Assembly (NCBI GenBank): GCA_023432985.1
Contig: JAEZEQ010000007.1
Location: 1-64,000, forward strand
Source of the DNA: Bacteroidota bacterium
Lineage (GTDB): Bacteria; Bacteroidota; Bacteroidia; CAIKAF01
Direction of reading: 5' to 3'
DNA: 64,000 bases
Positions 61,031 through 64,000 of the stretch are shown here, in pieces (position 1 is the stretch's first letter; each line of letters begins with the position of its first letter). Position numbers and translations under genes: made by a program. The notes under the pieces are model-generated. The model did not search any database. It was given only the letters and a program-made list of their open reading frames with translations, and was not told the origin of the DNA.

Positions 61031-62612
61031 TTATTTTAAGTTTTTGACCTACGCGCAAATTATCCGATTTTAGGCCATTCCATTCCTTTATTTTGGTATA
61101 AGAAACGCCATATTTTCGGCCGATTGCATAGAGGGTATCTCCGCTTTTAACTGTATAATATTTAAATGCGGGCTTATTTACCGGGGCTTTGATTTGGGGT
61201 TTAATGGGATCTGCAGCCGGGGGTTTAGGTTCGTTATTGGGCTCAGGTCGGGCGGCACCCTCACCAAAATCCACTTCTTCATTTTCAGTCGGGTCGTCAA
61301 TTTTCACGTTTTGACGTGCGGCTACATCCTCCTGTGCAGGCTTTTCGATAACTTTTTTGCTTACCCGAACCACCAGTTTTTGTCCGCTTATAATCTTAGT
61401 GCTGCGCATGCCGTTCCAAGCTTTAAGTTGGTTGACACTAACCTTATATTTTTGTGCAATGCGCGATAGCGTTTCACCGCTGCGGATTACGTGATATTTT
61501 TTGACCGTAATGGTTTTAGTTCCCGTAGAAGAAAGGGTATTTTGATTTCCTGCCGGAGTAAGGTTTACTTCGGGTCTATGCTTCGGAGCTTCCGCAAATT
61601 CGGCGGCTTTGTATAAGGCTATTTCGTGTTGTTTGGCTTTAAAAAGGGGTGCATGACCCAGAGGTAAATGGAGAGAAATGCCTTCAGGAACAATTTCCTT
61701 ACGCAGGGAAGTATTTAATTCTTTTAATACCTGAATGGGAATTTGAAGTACCTCTGAAATCTGTCCTAAATGTAATTTCCCGTTTGGAACAACCGATTCG
61801 CTTGGTGCAATGAGGGCGGGGCTGACTAAAGGCATGCGGTTGCTGTCGAAATTTTCGCCTATAAATAAGAGCGCTCTGAATACATAATAGTGATTGCGAT
61901 TGCTTTCGGGCAAATAAGATAAAATCTCTTCGAATTTATCCGTTCCCGATCTTTGTATGGCTTTATTTACGAGGGCGGGACTACTCGAAAAGGCCAGAAT
62001 ACTCAAAGGCCATGAGTCGTAATAGCTATATAAATCCTTTAGGTATAAAGCTGCGGCAAAGCTGCTTTTTTCCAGACTCATGCGTTCATCCGTCATGGCA
62101 TCAATAGAGAGTCCGTACTTAAAAGCATGCGTATACGAAAACTGCCATATTCCTCGTCCGCCATTTTCTCCGATAAAATAAGGGTTCAATGCCGACAAAG
62201 CAGCCGGAAGATATTTGAGTTCGCCCGGCAAAGAAAGGGCATTTAAATGTTTTTCGATCAGGGGAAAATATTCATTACCTATGGCAAATAATAATTCCGT
62301 ATTTCCTGTTTTATCGTAGGTGAAATACTGCGTATAGGCATGAACTTTTTGTTGGTTGAATAAAGGGAAAGATGGAATTGGCGCGAGGAAAGCTTTTTCT
62401 CTTTCGGCATAACTACATGGCACGAGGCAGGCATTTTCGCATTGCACATCGGCTTCAATACTTCGGTTTGCCAGGAGCGGATTTTCGCTAAGACTTTCGA
62501 AGCTGGATACAAATATGCGCGTATTTACACTGTCTTCGGATCCGGAAAAGCCGGCAAAAACAGGCATTGCGGTGGAGAGAAAAGTAAAATATAGAAAGAG
62601 TTTTTTCATCAT
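61026..62612 (-). CDS. LysM protein with lytic transglycosylase-like domain lacking the catalytic Glu
   Basis: 528 residues: signal peptide, an SLT-like domain (about 110-240) and at least two C-terminal LysM domains (HVIRSGETLSRIAQKY near 377, YYTVKSGDTLYAIGRKYG near 487), with a weaker one near 275-320. The SLT part has LPAALSALNPYF followed by GGRGIWQFSYTHAFKYGL, colinear with MltD-type enzymes. In those the position after LPxx is the catalytic Glu; here residue 139 is Leu. So it can probably bind peptidoglycan without cutting glycan strands. Most likely a wall-binding scaffold or regulator. Confidence 0.85.
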   Translation of the reverse strand: MMKKLFLYFTFLSTAMPVFAGFSGSEDSVNTRIFVSSFESLSENPLLANRSIEADVQCENACLVPCSYAEREKAFLAPIPSFPLFNQQKVHAYTQYFTYDKTGNTELLFAIGNEYFPLIEKHLNALSLPGELKYLPAALSALNPYFIGENGGRGIWQFSYTHAFKYGLSIDAMTDERMSLEKSSFAAALYLKDLYSYYDSWPLSILAFSSSPALVNKAIQRSGTDKFEEILSYLPESNRNHYYVFRALLFIGENFDSNRMPLVSPALIAPSESVVPNGKLHLGQISEVLQIPIQVLKELNTSLRKEIVPEGISLHLPLGHAPLFKAKQHEIALYKAAEFAEAPKHRPEVNLTPAGNQNTLSSTGTKTITVKKYHVIRSGETLSRIAQKYKVSVNQLKAWNGMRSTKIISGQKLVVRVSKKVIEKPAQEDVAARQNVKIDDPTENEEVDFGEGAARPEPNNEPKPPAADPIKPQIKAPVNKPAFKYYTVKSGDTLYAIGRKYGVSYTKIKEWNGLKSDNLRVGQKLKIK

Positions 62613-62684
62613 TAGCTTGGGCTAAGTTACTTTATTGCATGCATGGATGATTATTATTGTAAAAAAATTAACAAGAAGCTATTG

Positions 62685-63446
62685 TTAATAAGCCTTTGCT
62701 GTTTCCTGAATTACGGGCAATAATACCTTTTCCCATTTTTTATATCCATTTTCGTTCAAATGCAGCATATCCTTTTTAAAGAGTAGGCTGTCGGGTTTGC
62801 CTTGTTCGTTGAGGAGGGGACTATTGAAGTCGACATAGAAAAACCGATCGTCTTTGCTTCCCCAATCCTTTACCAATTGGTTCATTTGCATAAATTTATC
62901 GGCATATTGCATGCGACTGGGCGAGTTTTTAATACTGAGGTAGACCAATTTAGTTTGTGGAGAAAGCTGATGCAGTTTCATCGCAAATTTTTTAAAATCC
63001 GAAAACACGCTGTCAACACTGGCTTTGGGGTGAGCCAAATCATTTTCGCCGCAATAAAAAAACACTGTTTTGGGTTCATATTTTGCAACGATACGGGGAA
63101 AATAATGGTTAATTTCGACTATAGTTGCGCCTCCAAAACCACGGTTAATACCGGTATTATCTTCACAATAATGAACACAATCTTTCCAAAGACGAATGCT
63201 GCTACTGCCAATAAATAATTGTCCGTTTTTTGAAAATCCCATTTCATAGTCTTTCATTTCGAAAGCCATAATTTCTTTTTCGAATCGATTTACATTGCCT
63301 ATCAATGCAAGCGTGTTGACGCCGCTCACTTTGACAGAGTCGCCCGGGGGCGCAGCGTAAAAGGAAGCTTCGGGGGCAGAACAACCCAAGAGCAAACCCA
63401 TACTAAGGATAAAAACAGAATGCAGCATTGACCTTATTTTAAGCAT
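62685..63446 (-). CDS. SGNH/GDSL family lipoprotein hydrolase
   Basis: 253 residues from the ATG at 63446 (MLKIRSMLHSVFILSM); a TTG start at 63503 is possible but weak. The lipobox LLLGC puts the lipidated Cys at 22. SGNH blocks are visible: GSSSIRLW (block I, catalytic Ser), GFGGATI (block II), GENDLA (block III) and DMLHLNENGY (block V, Asp and His). It is likely a surface or periplasmic esterase or acetylesterase; the substrate is unknown. It follows the nuclease/phosphatase gene. Confidence 0.85.
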   Translation of the reverse strand: MLKIRSMLHSVFILSMGLLLGCSAPEASFYAAPPGDSVKVSGVNTLALIGNVNRFEKEIMAFEMKDYEMGFSKNGQLFIGSSSIRLWKDCVHYCEDNTGINRGFGGATIVEINHYFPRIVAKYEPKTVFFYCGENDLAHPKASVDSVFSDFKKFAMKLHQLSPQTKLVYLSIKNSPSRMQYADKFMQMNQLVKDWGSKDDRFFYVDFNSPLLNEQGKPDSLLFKKDMLHLNENGYKKWEKVLLPVIQETAKAY

Positions 63447-63499
63447 TGCATGATACGAAAAAGTAGGCAATAGGGTTGTTTTTATAACATTTTTTAGGC

Positions 63500-64000
63500 T
63501 CAATTTGCGATTTTAACCTGCATAAGTACAGGTTGGTGATCGCTGTATTCAAATTGCATATCTATACCTTTCACCCATTCAATATGGAGGTTAGGGGAGG
63601 TCAGGAAAAAGTCGATAACAATCTGGTCGGTTTCGCTTTCACTAAAGGGGCTTTCCAGTTTTCGGTTTGTAGGGGTTTGTAGGTCTACGCCCCAATTCCA
63701 TCCTTTTTCGGGAAAATGTTTTTCCACGTTAATTTGCGCAATGGCATTTTTTTGTTTCATGGATGGGGGAAGATAATCAGGTGGATATTGATTCCAGTCT
63801 CCGCCTACGACAACGTAATTTCCTTTGTGATAAGCATCGAGAACAAGTTCTTTGAGTTTAGACATTTGTTCTTGTTTCACCGTACCATCGTCATAAGCGC
63901 TGAGGTGCATATTATAAACATAAAGTTCTTTCCCGTTTGGCAGGGGAAAACGCGATTCGAGCAGGCATCGGTCGAGCATAAACAAGCCCATAGGCCAGGC
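63500..64000 (-). CDS. Endonuclease/exonuclease/phosphatase family protein (C-terminal part)
   Basis: The frame is open to the window edge, so the N-terminus is missing (about 166 residues visible). The visible part has the EEP family motifs VVVGGDWNQYP, IDFFLTSPN and the C-terminal SDHQPVLMQV, which includes the catalytic Asp-His pair. Such proteins cut nucleic acids or hydrolyse phosphodiesters; this group is often secreted. The SGNH lipoprotein gene follows within 60 bases. Confidence 0.85.
   Translation of the reverse strand, partial: AWPMGLFMLDRCLLESRFPLPNGKELYVYNMHLSAYDDGTVKQEQMSKLKELVLDAYHKGNYVVVGGDWNQYPPDYLPPSMKQKNAIAQINVEKHFPEKGWNWGVDLQTPTNRKLESPFSESETDQIVIDFFLTSPNLHIEWVKGIDMQFEYSDHQPVLMQVKIAN

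Overview
The window is a stretch of chromosome from a member of the phylum Bacteroidota. The evidence is: type IX secretion (T9SS) sorting tails of both types (short tails with YPNP motifs, and CHU_C-like tails), a PorP/SprF protein, a PorE-like TPR/propeller/OmpA protein, GldH, RicT, and many promoters with the Bacteroidota -7 element TAnnTTTG. The genus cannot be told from the sequence alone. I saw no rRNA, tRNA, CRISPR array, insertion sequence or prophage.

Layout. 1-801 is gene-free and packed with palindromes and direct repeats. 802-8873 holds a DPP III-type lipoprotein peptidase, a secreted subtilase, RidA, and the tyrosine-degradation pair hpd and hmgA. 9063-9317 is a small RRM protein. 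9406-19440 is a four-gene minus-strand operon: a 1914-residue repeat adhesin, a type B T9SS cargo, a PorE-like protein and a PorP/SprF protein. 19515-22555 holds a SprT-like protein, pgk and holB. 22542-27935 is a vitamin B12 uptake operon under a cobalamin riboswitch: a BtuB-type receptor, a DUF4465 (BtuH-like) T9SS cargo, an uncharacterised T9SS cargo, a BtuG-like propeller lipoprotein and a small secreted protein. 28096-31484 holds a porin-like protein, an RluA-type enzyme and hypothetical proteins.

31563-36889 carries ricT, gldH, a class A PBP and scoAB. 37227-40271 is a lectin/PKD type B adhesin. 40431-48896 holds superoxide dismutase, a DUF2911 protein, NhaD, QueG, RuvB, a gamma carbonic anhydrase, a NifU-like protein, GatC and a diheme peroxidase. 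49030-52538 is a pair of T9SS cargo genes (purple acid phosphatase and a glycine-rich protein). 52860-64000 holds dusB, panD, a flippase-like membrane protein, rfaE2, alaS, an M23 peptidase, a CBS-type enzyme, a LysM protein, an SGNH lipoprotein and the C-terminal part of an EEP-family nuclease or phosphatase.

The unifying theme is the cell surface: eight T9SS cargo proteins, at least four lipoproteins and several wall enzymes lie among ordinary housekeeping genes. The most novel unit is the B12 operon, in which the surface B12-binding proteins carry T9SS tails and two further secreted proteins have no assigned function. QueG, which uses cobalamin, is a possible user of the vitamin.
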